DNA from: an uncultured Alphaproteobacteria bacterium
GTDB lineage: Bacteria > Pseudomonadota > Alphaproteobacteria > MPNO01 > UBA2964
Direction of reading: 5' to 3'
Length of the DNA stretch: 64,000 nucleotides
Assembly (NCBI GenBank): GCA_943787225.1
Contig: CALSLP010000002.1
Location: 586,648 to 650,647 of the forward strand
Position numbers and translations under genes: made by a program
Notes under the pieces: generated by a model
What the model saw: the letters and a program-made list of their open reading frames with translations, nothing else
Told to the model about the DNA's origin: nothing
Database searches by the model: none
Shown: positions 19,662 to 28,174 of the stretch, piece by piece
How positions within the stretch are numbered: position 1 is the stretch's first letter
Layout of the letters: each line of letters starts with the position of its first letter

Positions 19662-20312
19662 TTAAATATCCGTCCACATCCGCAAAAGATTAGCGTGCGT
19701 TTTAACCAGAAGCGGAATTGTTTCTTCGTCTTCGAGCTGATTAATCGCCGTTCTGAGATCATGGAGGACAGCACGCTGTTCGACACTTCTCACCGCACTT
19801 TGAATCCAGGTAACGGCCGCCAATCGTTCTCCGCGGGTAACCGGCGATACGTGATGGAACACCCCCGTTTGATAAACCACGGCGTGGCCGGGCGGCAATT
19901 TTACGAGTTGATCGCCAGCGCCACTAGCAAGCGTCAAAGCACCACCGTCATAGCTATCCGGATCATTCAGAAACACGGTGATCGAGATATCGGCTCGCAT
20001 ATTTCCCATAATGGCCGCATCAACATGACTGCCATAGGTCATGCCATCGCTATAGCGGCTCAGAGTCGGTGGAAAGATAACCTTGGGTAAAGCAACACTC
20101 TGGAAAAGCGGATTGCGTTGCAGGGCAACGCCCAGAATTTGGTGAACCTCCTGTTGACCGGAAGACCCATCCTTCATCTGCAGGTTATTCTTAATGTTGT
20201 GGATGCGTTTTCCTGCGGTCGCGGCGCCGCTTTCATACTCCACGTTTTTGGATAGAGCCCGTAGCCGCGCAGTTTCTTCCGGTGTCAGTAGCTCGGGAAT
20301 GCAGGTGATCAT
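19662..20312 (-). CDS. PKHD-type Fe(II)/2-oxoglutarate hydroxylase (PiuC/YbiX-like)
   Basis: A 216-residue dioxygenase of the prolyl 4-hydroxylase-like fold. The HxD pair lies in YGSHVDAAIMG near residue 95, the distal His is probably in GVFHHVSPVTRGERLA, and the Arg that binds 2-oxoglutarate follows. Relatives (PiuC, YbiX) are often linked to TonB-dependent siderophore receptors, but no receptor is in this window. The substrate is unknown. Convergent with the nucleoside transporter gene, 1 base apart. Confidence 0.85.
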   Translation of the reverse strand: MITCIPELLTPEETARLRALSKNVEYESGAATAGKRIHNIKNNLQMKDGSSGQQEVHQILGVALQRNPLFQSVALPKVIFPPTLSRYSDGMTYGSHVDAAIMGNMRADISITVFLNDPDSYDGGALTLASGAGDQLVKLPPGHAVVYQTGVFHHVSPVTRGERLAAVTWIQSAVRSVEQRAVLHDLRTAINQLEDEETIPLLVKTHANLLRMWTDI

Positions 20313-20337
20313 TTTCGGTATCCCATCCCTAACGTGG

Positions 20338-20934
20338 TTAAATTTCCCGGCGTGCCTTTATGGCAGCCGACAACGTCCCGTCATCAAGGTAATCCAGTTC
20401 ACCGCCAACCGGAACACCATGCGCGAGCCGAGAAATCTTAACGCCACAATCGGCCAATCGTTCAGCGACATAATGCGCTGTCGTCTGCCCATCGACCGTT
20501 GCCGATGTCGCAAGAATTATTTCAGAGACTCGGTCAGTTTCAGCGCGGGCAACCAGACCAGCAATCGCCAAGTCTTCTGGACCAATGCCATCAAGGGCGG
20601 ACAAGGTGCCGCCTAATACGTGATAAAGGCCACTGAAGGATGCCGTCCGCTCCAGCGCCCAGAGGTCGGCAACATCCTCCACAACACAAATAACGGATAC
20701 GTCGCGGCGCGTACTGTTACAGACCGAACAGGGATCGGTGACGTCAATATTGCCGCATATATCACAACTTTTCATCGCTTCGGCAGCATCACTGAGAGCC
20801 TGCGCCAACGGTAACATCAGACTCTCTCGGCGCTTGATTAGAAACAGGACGGCTCGGCGCGCTGATCGCGGGCCAAGCCCCGGCAAGCGCGCAAATAACT
20901 GGATAAGCTGATCAATGGCGGTAACAGCCATCAA
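20338..20934 (-). CDS. recR: Recombination protein RecR
   Basis: Loads RecA with RecFO on gapped DNA. The 198-residue protein shows helix-hairpin-helix residues [11 protein letters not shown] (about 15-25), the C4 zinc finger [16 protein letters not shown], and the Toprim domain starting [15 protein letters not shown]. Downstream of dnaX-ybaB in the standard order. Confidence 0.97.
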   Translation of the reverse strand: MMAVTAIDQLIQLFARLPGLGPRSARRAVLFLIKRRESLMLPLAQALSDAAEAMKSCDICGNIDVTDPCSVCNSTRRDVSVICVVEDVADLWALERTASFSGLYHVLGGTLSALDGIGPEDLAIAGLVARAETDRVSEIILATSATVDGQTTAHYVAERLADCGVKISRLAHGVPVGGELDYLDDGTLSAAIKARREI

Positions 20935-20970
20935 TAATTTTTCCTGATATCAAACAAGTGCATTTGGGAA

Positions 20971-21294
20971 TCAGATCGGCAAGTTAAGACCCGGTGGCAA
21001 ATTAAGGCCACCTGTAATTTTGGACATTTCCTCGGCAACACGAACTTCCAGTTTTCCTTTTGCATCAGAAAATGCAGCAACGATCAAATCCTCAACGACC
21101 TCGGCATCGTTTGAATTGAAAAGCGTTGGATCAATATGCAAACCGAGCATCTCGCCTTTGCCATTGAGCCGGACCGTAACCATGCCACCGCCAGAGGCAC
21201 CGGATATTTCCAGCTCCACAAGCTTTTCCTGCATTTCCTGCATCTTGGTCTGCATTTCCTGAGCCTGCTTCATCATCTGGCCAAGATTCTTCAT
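20971..21294 (-). CDS. ybaB: YbaB/EbfC nucleoid-associated protein
   Basis: Small dimeric DNA-binding protein of 107 residues. A Met/Gln-rich helical N-terminus ([19 protein letters not shown]) is followed by the beta-sheet core ([19 protein letters not shown]) and a PPGLNLPI tail. Start overlaps the dnaX stop (ATGA), so it is coupled to dnaX; recR follows 36 bases later. Confidence 0.95.
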   Translation of the reverse strand: MKNLGQMMKQAQEMQTKMQEMQEKLVELEISGASGGGMVTVRLNGKGEMLGLHIDPTLFNSNDAEVVEDLIVAAFSDAKGKLEVRVAEEMSKITGGLNLPPGLNLPI

Positions 21295-23123
21295 GAGTCT
21301 GCCTTTTCTGTTTCAGTATCGTCGTCCGTACCATCTTCATCGACCGAATCAGGGAATTCTTCCGGAACCCGTTCAGTGACGGCTTCAACCGTCGCCCCCG
21401 GAAAAGCTTCTAACGCTGCCTGCACCAAAGGATGAGCCGTGGCTCTACCGCGCCGCGCTGCTTCCTTTGCGTCCATCTGTTCGCGGATTGTCGGAGCGCC
21501 AGCTTCTTCTGACAAGCTGACAAGCCATTGATCTCCCGTCCATTCACTCAAAAACTTGCTGACCCGCGTCGCGAGATCAGAGGGCGCTTCAGGTTCTGTT
21601 CTAAGTGCTATATGCCCGGGTTCAAATCGCACAAGATGAACATGATGGATCAATGTCGCATGCAAAATTCCCTCGCGACGTTCTTCAAACATCGCGACGA
21701 TCTGTTCAAAACCCTGAGGTCCCATGTTTTGCTCATCCGCCACAGGGGCAGGCTGCATTTCCTGTATCGGCGGTGCCAAGTCAGGATCATCAATCGGTGC
21801 CTGTTGCGGCATTGCATCATGAGCGCCCATACCACCGGCCATACGAGCCCCACCGTCATCCTGTGACGATTGCGGAGGTACTGGCGGCGCCGCTGGCGGT
21901 GCCGGTGTAGCCTGCGGTGCAGTCGCTGCACTTGCAGGATTGTCCTTCAAGGTGCGGACCAAATCTGCCGGACTTGGCAATTCGGCCATATAGGCAAGCC
22001 TGATCAACACCATTTCCGCAGCCTGTGCAGATGACGGCAAACTTTGGACCTCACTCAACCCTTTCAACAGCAATTGCCAGGTCCGACCCAACGTCGGAAC
22101 TGACAATGTCTCAGCCAGCGACTGACCTCGCTCGCGGTCCATCTGGGAAATCCCCTGACCTTCAGCCGCAGCGGGCGACAATTTAATCCGGGTGAGCCAA
22201 TGCGTCAGCTGCAGGAGGTCCTGCAAAACAATCGCCGGGTCAGCGCCCGCATCATAAAGCTGATTAAATATAGTCAGAGCTTCATCGACAGTGCCTTGCA
22301 TTGCCGCCGCAAAGAGATCGTAAATGAGACCGCCATCTGCCAGGCCGAGCATTTCACGGACGGCCCCTTCAGCAACCTCATCACCCTCAGCGTTCCCGGC
22401 ATGAGCTATCGCCTGATCAAGCAGCGACAAACCATCGCGAACCGATCCGTCTGCAGCACGCGCGATCAACCCCATCGCCCCTTCCGCAACCGTCGCTGAT
22501 TCTTGCTTAGCGACAGAATTGAAGTGAGCGATCAGGGTTTCGGCATCGACACGCCGGAGATCGAATCGCTGGCACCGGGACAAGACCGTCACAGGGACTT
22601 TCCGGGTTTCCGTCGTCGCAAAGATAAATTTCACATGTTCCGGGGGTTCTTCCAGCGTCTTCAACAATGCGTTAAACGCACTGGAGGACAGCATGTGAAC
22701 CTCATCGATAATATAAATCTTGAAACGGGCATCTACCGGCCGATAACGAACGCCGTCGATGAGCTCTCTGATGTCATTGACCCCCGTCCGGCTGGCGGCA
22801 TCCATTTCAATTACATCGACATGGCGATCTTCGGTGATTGCCAGGCAATGAGCGCAGATACCACACGATTCCGGCGTCGGACCTCCATTACCGTCTTCCC
22901 CTATGCAATTGAGAGCCCGGGCAATGATACGGGCAGTACTGGTTTTACCGACGCCGCGGACACCTGTCAGAATAAAGGCATGGGGCAATCGATCTGCATG
23001 GATGGCATTGGTCAGGGTCCGCACCATCGCGTCCTGGCCAATCAGCTCAGCAAAGGTCCGGGGCCGGTATTTCCGGGCGAGAACGCGATACGGCTGCGGT
23101 GACGGAGTATCGTCGGTTGCCAC
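21291..23123 (-). CDS. dnaX: DNA polymerase III subunits gamma/tau
   Basis: Clamp-loader ATPase of the replicative polymerase. The 610-residue protein has Walker A GVRGVGKT at residues 54-61, a zinc module with CGICAHC, Walker B IIDEVHML, the sensor 1 region and SRCQRFD (Arg finger). After about residue 380 come a Pro/Ala/Gln-rich linker and a tau-like C-terminal domain. I see no A AAA AAG-type slippery site, so a separate gamma form is not indicated. The SRP RNA gene lies 60 bases upstream on the same strand. Confidence 0.96.
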   Translation of the reverse strand: MATDDTPSPQPYRVLARKYRPRTFAELIGQDAMVRTLTNAIHADRLPHAFILTGVRGVGKTSTARIIARALNCIGEDGNGGPTPESCGICAHCLAITEDRHVDVIEMDAASRTGVNDIRELIDGVRYRPVDARFKIYIIDEVHMLSSSAFNALLKTLEEPPEHVKFIFATTETRKVPVTVLSRCQRFDLRRVDAETLIAHFNSVAKQESATVAEGAMGLIARAADGSVRDGLSLLDQAIAHAGNAEGDEVAEGAVREMLGLADGGLIYDLFAAAMQGTVDEALTIFNQLYDAGADPAIVLQDLLQLTHWLTRIKLSPAAAEGQGISQMDRERGQSLAETLSVPTLGRTWQLLLKGLSEVQSLPSSAQAAEMVLIRLAYMAELPSPADLVRTLKDNPASAATAPQATPAPPAAPPVPPQSSQDDGGARMAGGMGAHDAMPQQAPIDDPDLAPPIQEMQPAPVADEQNMGPQGFEQIVAMFEERREGILHATLIHHVHLVRFEPGHIALRTEPEAPSDLATRVSKFLSEWTGDQWLVSLSEEAGAPTIREQMDAKEAARRGRATAHPLVQAALEAFPGATVEAVTERVPEEFPDSVDEDGTDDDTETEKADS

Positions 23124-23184
23124 GTTGCTTTGCCCCTGTCTGGCCTATGCGCTGTTACTGACATCCCCGATGGGGAAAATTCGG

Positions 23185-23281
23185 TGGGAGGCTGAACAAC
23201 GACCCGAGAAAGACTCGTTACGGCTGCTTCCTTCCGGACCTGACCGGGTTCGCGAGGATCTCGTCCATCGCCAACCTCCCA
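23185..23281 (-). ncRNA. ffs: Small signal recognition particle RNA (4.5S-type)
   Basis: On the minus strand the region contains the universal SRP domain IV sequence GGTCCGGAAGGAAGCAGCC. The two ends pair in a terminal helix, with TGGGAGG at the 5' end against CCTCCCA at the 3' end, giving a hairpin of about 97 bases. This matches the short bacterial SRP RNA lacking the Alu domain. It binds Ffh for cotranslational targeting. Location upstream of dnaX is common in alphaproteobacteria. The exact ends are inferred from the helix. Confidence 0.95.
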
Positions 23282-23376
23282 CCGCTACTATATCAGGAAA
23301 CTTCACGCGGCCCCAAGACGCTAAACGCATTTCACGCAACATTGCGTCGATACGTCCTCTGTGCGAGGCTATAATC

Positions 23377-24297
23377 ATGAAATCACCAAACTTTTATGGC
23401 GAAACCGGCCTCAATCGCATGGCAGAACGCCGATCCGATTCGACTTGGCTGCAAACGCTGGCCGCAGATCAGGATGCGATCATTGTTCCGGTATGGCGAA
23501 CCCGCAATTTGATTGCCCAGAATGTAACCTCTCCTGAGGCTATTCACCTCTCAGCTGGGTCAGCGGGCGACCTATTGGATGAAAATTCATTTCTCATCTT
23601 TCTGGGTTATCGCAACGAAGTGCCCCATTTTGCTATCGACCTCTCTCATATGGACGAGCCACACGACCATCCGGCGCTAAGAGGGACTGGCGAGTTCACG
23701 GATATTCGGGATATCAGCCTGGATTTACCGCGCGAAGACGGCGGATTGCTGGCCTATTCACGTGCAATTGCCCAATGGCACAAAACCCACAGATTTTGCG
23801 GCCGTTGTGGTCACGCGTCAGAGCCCAAAGATGGTGGCCATATGAGGCTGTGCACCAATCCAGACTGCAATACCCAACATTTTCCGCGCACCGATATGGC
23901 CGTCATTATGCTTGTCAGTTCGGGAGACAAGATCGTTCTTGGTCGCAAGAAAGAATGGCCGGAAGACCGATTCTCCATTCTTGCCGGATTTGTCGAGCCG
24001 GGAGAGACCATTGAAGGCGCCGTTGCCCGCGAAGTTATGGAAGAGGTCGGCATCCCAATCACCAACATCCGCTATCATTCATCACAGCCCTGGCCGTTTC
24101 CGTCCAATCTGATGCTCGGTTTTTTCGCAGAAGCAGAGAGCGAAACAATTAATATTACCGATGACGAATTGGCAGAAGCGCGCTGGTTCAGCCGCGCAGA
24201 ACTACTCGATGAAGCGAAAGCCTATGCCGAAAAGCCACACTCGGTTTCAATCGCCCGGCGACTGATTTCCGAATGGGCACTCGGGATCGAACCCTAA
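23377..24297 (+). CDS. nudC: NAD(+)/NADH pyrophosphatase NudC
   Basis: Nudix hydrolase that splits NAD(H), and in some species removes NAD caps from RNA. The 306-residue protein has an N-terminal domain, a zinc ribbon (C141, C144, C159, C164), the Nudix box GFVEPGETIEGAVAREVMEE (204-223, continuing VGI), and the NudC signature SQPWPFPS (236-243). I chose the ATG at 23377, which follows the SRP RNA region. The frame is open further upstream to 22903 but crosses the SRP RNA and the antisense of dnaX. Confidence 0.95.
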   Translation: MKSPNFYGETGLNRMAERRSDSTWLQTLAADQDAIIVPVWRTRNLIAQNVTSPEAIHLSAGSAGDLLDENSFLIFLGYRNEVPHFAIDLSHMDEPHDHPALRGTGEFTDIRDISLDLPREDGGLLAYSRAIAQWHKTHRFCGRCGHASEPKDGGHMRLCTNPDCNTQHFPRTDMAVIMLVSSGDKIVLGRKKEWPEDRFSILAGFVEPGETIEGAVAREVMEEVGIPITNIRYHSSQPWPFPSNLMLGFFAEAESETINITDDELAEARWFSRAELLDEAKAYAEKPHSVSIARRLISEWALGIEP

Positions 24298-24316
24298 TCC
24301 CCCACCCCATGCGTGG

Positions 24317-25174
24317 CTAGTTGCGTTCTCGATAGGATGCCGCAGGATAGGTTCCGAGAATGCGCACCTCATGGGAGAAGAACTTAAGCTCTTCCAGTGC
24401 AAGTTTCAGATTTTCGTCACTGGGATGGCCTTCAACATCGGCGTAAAACTGCGTCGCCTTAAAGCTACCCTTCACCATATAGCTTTCAAGCTTGGTAATA
24501 TTAACGCCATTGGTCGCGAAACCACCCAGCGACTTGAAAAGTGCTGCCGGTACGTTTCGAACGCGAAAAACAAAGCTGGTCACCAATGGATCCAACCCAC
24601 GAGCTTGTTTTTGCGGCCTGCGCGACAAAACAACAAAGCGCGTTGTGTTATGGTCCGCGTCCTCAATATTGGCCCGCAGAGATTTTAGCCCATAAGTTTC
24701 ACCGGCGAGTTTTGAAGCAATGGCGGCTTCACTGGTATCTCCGTGTTCTGATAGTTCCTTAGCGGCTCCAGCCGTATCGGCATGAACGATCGCATCCAGC
24801 TTCAACTTGTGAATCATCGTCCGGCACTGGGCTAAGGCGTGCACATGGCTACGGACAATGCGAATTGACTTTAACGTCGCACCCTTGGGCGCAAGCAAAT
24901 GATGGTTCACCCGCAGAAAATGCTCACCAATAATAAAAAGGCCTGAGTCCGGCATTAAACGGTGGATATCGGCGACACGGCCAGCCACTGAATTTTCAAT
25001 CGGAGTCATTGCGTATTTGGCACGACCGTCTGCAACAGCAGCGAACATATCCTCGAAGGTCTGTGCTGGCAGAACATTCATTTCCGGATATGCCTGTTGG
25101 CAGGCAAGGTGAGAATACGCGCCAGGCAGACCCTGAAACACAATGGTGTTCGATGGTTTCTTTGAAATTGCCAT
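24317..25174 (-). CDS. pheA: Prephenate dehydratase
   Basis: Converts prephenate to phenylpyruvate for phenylalanine synthesis; monofunctional type without chorismate mutase, 285 residues. The catalytic domain starts VFQGLPGAYSHLACQQAYP, with TPIENSVAGRV, and shows TTRFVVLSR at its end. A C-terminal ACT domain (from about 190) has NVPAALFKSLGGFATNGVN and TKLESYMVKG, which implies phenylalanine feedback control. Follows kdsB by 22 bases and is convergent with nudC. Confidence 0.96.
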   Translation of the reverse strand: MAISKKPSNTIVFQGLPGAYSHLACQQAYPEMNVLPAQTFEDMFAAVADGRAKYAMTPIENSVAGRVADIHRLMPDSGLFIIGEHFLRVNHHLLAPKGATLKSIRIVRSHVHALAQCRTMIHKLKLDAIVHADTAGAAKELSEHGDTSEAAIASKLAGETYGLKSLRANIEDADHNTTRFVVLSRRPQKQARGLDPLVTSFVFRVRNVPAALFKSLGGFATNGVNITKLESYMVKGSFKATQFYADVEGHPSDENLKLALEELKFFSHEVRILGTYPAASYRERN

Positions 25175-25196
25175 AATTCGACTTGCCTGGTTTGGG

Positions 25197-25928
25197 CTAG
25201 GTTTCCAAGATCGCGCGAGCGCGTTCTAGATCGGCGGGAGTATCGACACCGTCCGGGACGGTGTCAACGAGCGCAACATCGATACGCATCCCCGCTTCCA
25301 ACGCACGTAGTTGCTCCAGCTTTTCACGCTTTTCCAACACACTTTCAGGCAATTCAACAAACTGCCGCAATGCCGCGCGCCGATAAGCGTAGATGCCAAT
25401 GTGGTGATAATGGGCGCCGTCACCTGTTGGAACAGTCGCCCGGCTAAAATAAAGGGCGCGCCCCACTGTTTCGCCATAGGCCAATCCGACCACGGCCTTT
25501 ACCGCATTCGGATCATGCCGTTCTGCTTCATCGGCAATTTCCGTAACAAGAGTTGCAATGTCGACGGCTGGGTCACGCAGCGGCTTGAGTACCGTATCAA
25601 TGACCGAAGGATCAATCGTCGGGAGATCACCCTGCAAATTGACGATCACATCATACTCCGCCGCCGGGTCAAACGCTTCGAGAGCCGCAAACGCGCGGTC
25701 AGAGCCACTCGGCAAACCAGGGTCGGTCATAACCGCCATCCCGCCAGCCGACGTCACAGCATCAGCTATGGCTTGATCACCGCAGGCGACTAATACGGGC
25801 CCGACCTGGGCAGCCTCCGCACGGCGCAAGACATGCACGATCATTGGTAGCCCTGCTATGTCGGCGAGCGGCTTGTCAGGAAGGCGCGTCGAGGCAAGAC
25901 GGGCAGGAATTATGATGATTGGCTTCAC
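25197..25928 (-). CDS. kdsB: 3-deoxy-manno-octulosonate cytidylyltransferase
   Basis: Activates Kdo as CMP-Kdo for lipopolysaccharide, which shows an outer membrane. 243 residues with the nucleotide-binding start [20 protein letters not shown], the NLQGDLP motif that binds metal and CTP, and [12 protein letters not shown] near residue 180. The length is normal. First gene of a kdsB-pheA pair. Confidence 0.96.
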   Translation of the reverse strand: MKPIIIIPARLASTRLPDKPLADIAGLPMIVHVLRRAEAAQVGPVLVACGDQAIADAVTSAGGMAVMTDPGLPSGSDRAFAALEAFDPAAEYDVIVNLQGDLPTIDPSVIDTVLKPLRDPAVDIATLVTEIADEAERHDPNAVKAVVGLAYGETVGRALYFSRATVPTGDGAHYHHIGIYAYRRAALRQFVELPESVLEKREKLEQLRALEAGMRIDVALVDTVPDGVDTPADLERARAILET

Positions 25929-26120
25929 AAAATAGCTTTCGGCTGGTGTTTTTGACTGATAGAGCTATGCCTCTTTACCGTGTCACAGGTGTGTGCGGCA
26001 ACATGCCACGTCGCCAAATGGTGCCATATAAACGGAATATTAGGCATATTTTACTGTACTGAATAAACTATCGGGGCCTATTAAGGCTCAGTTCGTTTCC
26101 TGACCCCCTGAGGTTGCAAA

Positions 26121-26642
26121 ATGTCCTCATTTGAGATTAACAAAATCGTCGGCGCCATTCTTACGGTTGCCCTTGTCGCTATGGTCATCGGTATCATCGG
26201 TGATGCGCTGGTCAAACCAAAGGACCACAAGAGTAGCGTTGTTGTTGCCGACGCGCCTGCGCCTGTAAAGAAAGAGGAAAAGAAGCTGGAGCCCATTGGC
26301 CCACTTCTCGCCAGCGCCGATGTTGAAAAAGGCAAAAAGGTCGCCAACCTTTGCAAGGCCTGCCACACCTTTAATCAGGGCGGCAAAAACAAAATCGGGC
26401 CAGCATTATGGGAAATTGTTGGTCGCACCATGGGCGGTGGGGACGGCTTCAAATATTCATCAGGCATGATGGCGATGAAACAAAAATGGGGTTACGAGGA
26501 ACTTAATAAGTTCATGCTCAAGCCGCGGACATATGTCAAAGGCACGAAAATGGCCTTTGTCGGGATCAAAAAGGACAAGGATCGTGCCAATTTGATTGCG
26601 TATCTTCGTTCCCTAAGCGCCTCACCTAAACCACTCCCCTAA
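26121..26642 (+). CDS. Membrane-anchored cytochrome c (CycM-like)
   Basis: A class I c-type cytochrome tethered to the periplasmic face of the inner membrane. The 173-residue protein has an uncleaved membrane segment (about 10-30), a Lys/Pro/Ala-rich linker (about 31-60), a haem-binding CKACH at 78-82, and a Met ligand probably in KGTKMAFVG. Related proteins carry electrons from the bc1 complex to terminal oxidases. An alternative is a general electron shuttle of another branch. It is transcribed alone. Confidence 0.9.
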   Translation: MSSFEINKIVGAILTVALVAMVIGIIGDALVKPKDHKSSVVVADAPAPVKKEEKKLEPIGPLLASADVEKGKKVANLCKACHTFNQGGKNKIGPALWEIVGRTMGGGDGFKYSSGMMAMKQKWGYEELNKFMLKPRTYVKGTKMAFVGIKKDKDRANLIAYLRSLSASPKPLP

Positions 26643-26672
26643 CCAGGGCACCAATTTTAGAGACATTCGTCG

Positions 26673-26687
26673 TTACCGGAACGGTAA
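26673..26687. repeat. Short inverted repeat TTACCG-3-CGGTAA
   Basis: A perfect 6-base inverted repeat with a 3-base spacer, 31 bases after the cytochrome c stop and 60 bases before the PAS gene. No T-run follows, so it does not look like a terminator. It could be an operator. Confidence 0.45.
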
Positions 26688-26708
26688 GGTTCTGTTAACC
26701 ATACACTC

Positions 26709-26747
26709 TATAAAGTTATCCACACATTGGCTGGGGATAACTTTATA
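26709..26747 (+). promoter_or_regulatory. 13-bp perfect inverted repeat carrying DnaA-box-like sequences at a start codon
   Basis: Arms TATAAAGTTATCC (26709-26721) and GGATAACTTTATA (26735-26747) are exact reverse complements with a 13-base spacer. The left arm plus the next three bases gives a perfect DnaA box TTATCCACA (26716-26724). The right side read on the minus strand gives TTATCCCCA, one mismatch from it. The last base of the right arm is the A of the PAS gene ATG. In RNA the hairpin would enclose the GGGG ribosome-binding site. A half CtrA-like TTAACCAT lies at 26695. The function is inferred. Confidence 0.6.
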
Positions 26748-27226
26748 TGCTCGACACAGCGACACCCTTAAAAAGCTCTATTGCCGAATTCGAGTTTGAT
26801 GAAAGACGCGTGATTGGACGTGCCTTACGTCGTTGGGACCAGCTTCGCGAAAACGCCCTTTTTCCCGACCGAGCCCGCTGTTTAATCGCGCTTAACGACA
26901 GCATGAGCAAAAGCGTCGTCGTCATCGCCATCGGTTCCGGCGAGAAAGAAGACTGTATCATACAAAGTGGACGCGTCTTTCGGGACGCGTTGGCCCTTGA
27001 TCCGAGGGGCCTTCCTGTCAGCCAGGTTATGCCATCGACGATCGAACGGGGTCTTGTTTTCTGGCGTATTGCCGCAGAAATGAGAAAACCCATTGCCGAT
27101 GTTGGCGAATTCACTAATGCCAATGGCGAAGAGATTCTATACCGCAGTGTATTACTGCCTGTTACCGATGATGGTGACAGCGTTACGCATCTGATTGGCG
27201 CCTTTAGTTACAAAACAATTCACTAA
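26747..27226 (+). CDS. Single-domain PAS_5-family protein
   Basis: A 159-residue protein that matches the PAS_5 family of alphaproteobacteria: a short N-terminal region with RRVIGRALRRWDQL, a PAS-like core with SGRVFRDALALDPRGLP, and a C-terminal strand region ending LLPVTDDGDSVTHLIGAFSY. No output domain is present. Related single-domain PAS proteins (such as MopJ of Caulobacter) act through protein partners in motility and cell-cycle control. Such a role here is only a suggestion. The start codon is at the base of a strong inverted repeat. Confidence 0.75.
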   Translation: MLDTATPLKSSIAEFEFDERRVIGRALRRWDQLRENALFPDRARCLIALNDSMSKSVVVIAIGSGEKEDCIIQSGRVFRDALALDPRGLPVSQVMPSTIERGLVFWRIAAEMRKPIADVGEFTNANGEEILYRSVLLPVTDDGDSVTHLIGAFSYKTIH

Positions 27227-27382
27227 TACCCCAGCGACGTTACGATCCTCGGCGTTAGAACGACTGACATCTGAAAAGCCGATTGATATTGCCCCGCCAA
27301 AACAAGTATTTAAGAGCGCTGTTTTAAAAGTGACGTCAAAGACGTCTTTCCTTCCCCCCCGGTTTATGGTCAGACTCAGATT

Positions 27383-28162
27383 ATGGTTAACATGTGCCCA
27401 CAGGAATATATCGACTTCGCTGGCTCCCTCGCTGACGCTGCGGGCCCAATCCTGTCCCGCCACTTTCGGACCTCCGTACCGGTCGACACAAAACCCGACC
27501 AGACCCCCGTCAGCATCGCCGATCGTGATGCTGAGAAGTCGATGCGAACACTCATTACCGACCGATATCCAGATCATGGCATCGTCGGCGAAGAATATGG
27601 GACTGCCCGCGCTGATGCCGAATTTGTCTGGGTTCTTGACCCGATTGATGGCACCAAAGCCTATTTAGCAGGCAAGCCGCTCTTCGGAACCCTTATTGCC
27701 TTGCTCCAGAATGGGACGCCGATCTTGGGGGTTATTGACCAACCCATTCTCTGCGAGCGATGGCTCGGCGCTTCGGGACGGCAAACCACGTTTAACGGTG
27801 CCAATGTCACAACACGCCCCTGTGTCGACCTTGAAAAGGCAACCTTAAACGCCACATCGCCAGATATGTTTGAAGGCACAGAACGCAGCCAGTTTATGGA
27901 ATTGTCCGAGAAGATAGCGATGACCATGTATGGTGGTGACTGTTATGCCTACGGGTTACTGGCAAGTGGTCATATCGATTTAGTCGTCGAGGCAGACCTA
28001 AAACCTTACGATTTCTTCGCACTTGTTCCGGTAGTTTCTGGCGCAGGCGGCAGCATGACGGATTGGCAGGGAAACACACTCAACATGAAATCAGACGGAC
28101 GGATCATTGCAACCGGCGATGCCACAGTTTTGCCGCAGGTAACCAGTATTCTGAACGCATAA
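27383..28162 (+). CDS. hisN: Inositol-monophosphatase family, histidinol-phosphatase HisN-like
   Basis: Mg-dependent phosphatase of the IMPase fold, 259 residues. Metal-binding motifs are GEEYG near residue 70 and DPIDGTKAY near residue 90, with a third site around GDCYAYGLLASG. The ADRDAE segment near residue 48 and the sequence pattern fit the HisN-type histidinol phosphatase better than CysQ or SuhB, but this cannot be settled without alignment. ATG 27383 and ATG 27392 are both possible starts. No clear ribosome-binding site precedes either. The gene is 12 bases before yejA, perhaps cotranscribed. Confidence 0.78.
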   Translation: MVNMCPQEYIDFAGSLADAAGPILSRHFRTSVPVDTKPDQTPVSIADRDAEKSMRTLITDRYPDHGIVGEEYGTARADAEFVWVLDPIDGTKAYLAGKPLFGTLIALLQNGTPILGVIDQPILCERWLGASGRQTTFNGANVTTRPCVDLEKATLNATSPDMFEGTERSQFMELSEKIAMTMYGGDCYAYGLLASGHIDLVVEADLKPYDFFALVPVVSGAGGSMTDWQGNTLNMKSDGRIIATGDATVLPQVTSILNA

Positions 28163-28174
28163 GCGAGGGAAAAT

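Noticed and set aside
22503..23102. 199-codon open frame on the plus strand opposite dnaX
   Set aside because: A shadow of the dnaX coding sequence; no recognisable motif.
22903..23376. Upstream extension of the nudC reading frame to 22903
   Set aside because: It crosses the SRP RNA gene and the antisense of dnaX, and the NudC family N-terminus fits ATG 23377.
26695..26702. TTAACCAT as a CtrA site
   Set aside because: Only one half-site is present; the second TTAA at the expected spacing is missing, so it is mentioned only as context.
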